From positions 1-26,027 of the forward strand of contig JAFUGO010000033.1 in assembly GCA_017469325.1 (NCBI GenBank): 26,027 nt of DNA. Reading direction: 5' to 3'. Below the pieces are notes generated by a model that saw nothing but the letters and a program-made list of their open reading frames with translations, searched no databases and was not told the DNA's origin. Shown here piece after piece: positions 25,050 through 26,027 of this stretch (its first letter is position 1; each line of letters opens with the position of its first letter). Both the position numbers and the translations under genes were made by a program. This DNA comes from Mogibacterium sp. GTDB taxonomy: Bacteria > Bacillota_A > Clostridia > Peptostreptococcales > Anaerovoracaceae.

Positions 25050-26027
25050 ATGGCAGACTTATTTGACAACAGCACAATAATCGAGCACGAGATATACGAC
25101 GAGATGAAAAACTCGTATATCGATTACGCGATGAGTGTAATCGTGGGACGTGCTCTCCCGGATGTGCGCGACGGACTCAAGCCGGTACACAGGCGTATCC
25201 TGTACGGCATGCATTCGCTGGGCATCACTCCGGACAAACCGCATAAGAAGTCCGCGCGTATCGTCGGTGAAGTAATGGGTAAATACCACCCGCACGGCGA
25301 CAGCTCCATCTACGAAGCAATGGTAAAGATGGCTCAGGACTTCTCGACGCGCTACCCGCTCGTTGACGGACACGGAAACTTCGGTTCGGTCGACGGAGAC
25401 GGCGCCGCTGCTTCGAGATACACCGAGGCCAGGATGTCACCGTTCTCGCTCCAGATGGTGCGCGACATCGAAAAGGACACAGTCGACTTCATGGACAACT
25501 ACGACGGCGAAGAAAAAGAGCCGGTCGTACTCCCATCCAGAGTGCCGAACCTCCTGATCAACGGATCGAACGGTATCGCGGTCGGTATGGCGACATCGAT
25601 CCCGCCTCACAACCTGGGCGAGACCATCGACGCCTGCGTCAAGCTGATCGACGATCCGGACAGCTCAATTGACGACCTCGCGCGCATCATCAAGGGACCG
25701 GACTTCCCTACGGGAGCCATGATCCTCGGCAAGCAGGCCGCATTCGAGGCATACCGCACGGGTACGGGAAAGGTAAACGTCCGCTCGGTATGCGAGATCG
25801 AAGAGGACAAGCGCGGCAAGATGCGCATCATCGTCTCGGAGATCCCGTTCCAGGTCAACAAGGCAAGGCTCATCGAGTCGATGGCCGAGCTGGTAAAGGA
25901 CAAGAGGATCGAGGGCATCTCGGCGATCCGCGACGAATCCAACCGCGAAGGTACACGCATCGTCATCGAGCTCAAGAAGGACACGAATCCTAACGTTATC
26001 CTCAACTGGCTCTACAAGCACACGTCG
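25050..26027 (+). CDS. gyrA: DNA gyrase subunit A, 3' end beyond window
   Basis: The first 326 codons of gyrA are present, from an ATG with AGAAGGAA upstream. GyrA is the DNA-cleaving subunit. The catalytic tyrosine is Tyr124 in [11 protein letters not shown]. The quinolone-determining region [19 protein letters not shown] carries Ser85 and Glu89 (E. coli Ser83 and Asp87 positions); Ser at the first and Glu at the second is the usual unmutated Gram-positive state. The isoleucine-rich segment [21 protein letters not shown] is intact. It forms an operon with gyrB. Confidence 0.98.
   Translation, partial: MADLFDNSTIIEHEIYDEMKNSYIDYAMSVIVGRALPDVRDGLKPVHRRILYGMHSLGITPDKPHKKSARIVGEVMGKYHPHGDSSIYEAMVKMAQDFSTRYPLVDGHGNFGSVDGDGAAASRYTEARMSPFSLQMVRDIEKDTVDFMDNYDGEEKEPVVLPSRVPNLLINGSNGIAVGMATSIPPHNLGETIDACVKLIDDPDSSIDDLARIIKGPDFPTGAMILGKQAAFEAYRTGTGKVNVRSVCEIEEDKRGKMRIIVSEIPFQVNKARLIESMAELVKDKRIEGISAIRDESNREGTRIVIELKKDTNPNVILNWLYKHTS

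Overview
The window spans the chromosomal replication origin of a Gram-positive bacterium of the class Clostridia (Bacillota). The evidence is the gene set (gdpP-rplI-dnaB-dnaD, parAB with two perfect parS sites, rsmG-mnmG-mnmE, dnaA-dnaN, rpmH-rnpA-yidD-yidC-jag, recF, gyrBA) and the strong AAGGAG-type ribosome binding sites. The genus cannot be fixed from sequence alone; an Anaerovoracaceae/Eubacteriales-type anaerobe is my guess. The flanks are moderately GC-rich, while about 12.8-17.7 kb (deoC to rpmH) is clearly AT-rich.

Left arm, minus strand, running away from the origin. dnaA (TTG start) and dnaN come first. Next are a convergent intergenic region with four ~84-bp tandem units and a lone plus-strand DJ-1/PfpI gene. 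Then follow deoC-udp (deoxyribose-phosphate aldolase and uridine phosphorylase), mnmE-mnmG-rsmG, a 248-bp spacer with two parS sites, and parA-parB-gdpP-rplI-dnaB-dnaD. The left edge cuts a membrane protein whose first 268 codons are present. dnaB carries an in-frame TAG between its N-terminal and ATPase domains.

Origin. DnaA boxes lie on both sides of dnaA. The dnaA-rpmH spacer (17216-17660) holds a box cluster and an AT-rich stretch. The dnaA-dnaN spacer (15685-15871) holds a textbook unwinding element: paired DnaA boxes, a CCC patch and five DnaA-trio triplets. This bipartite layout matches the Bacillus subtilis type of origin.

Right arm, plus strand: rpmH-rnpA-yidD-yidC-jag ends at a strong terminator. 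recF follows with its own extended -10 promoter, then two unrecognised exported or membrane proteins, a regulatory spacer of about 400 bp, and gyrB-gyrA (gyrA runs off the right edge).

The most striking large-scale feature is gene order. The usual Firmicute order is mnmE-jag-yidC-yidD-rnpA-rpmH / dnaA-dnaN-recF-gyrB. Here dnaA-dnaN has joined the mnmE side and rpmH-jag has joined the recF side, exactly as one inversion spanning the origin would produce. The accessory genes (deoC, udp, DJ-1, the tandem array) lie at the dnaN/mnmE junction. Apart from the DJ-1 gene, every gene is still transcribed away from the origin. Most genes here serve replication initiation and elongation, chromosome segregation, tRNA/rRNA modification and membrane protein insertion.
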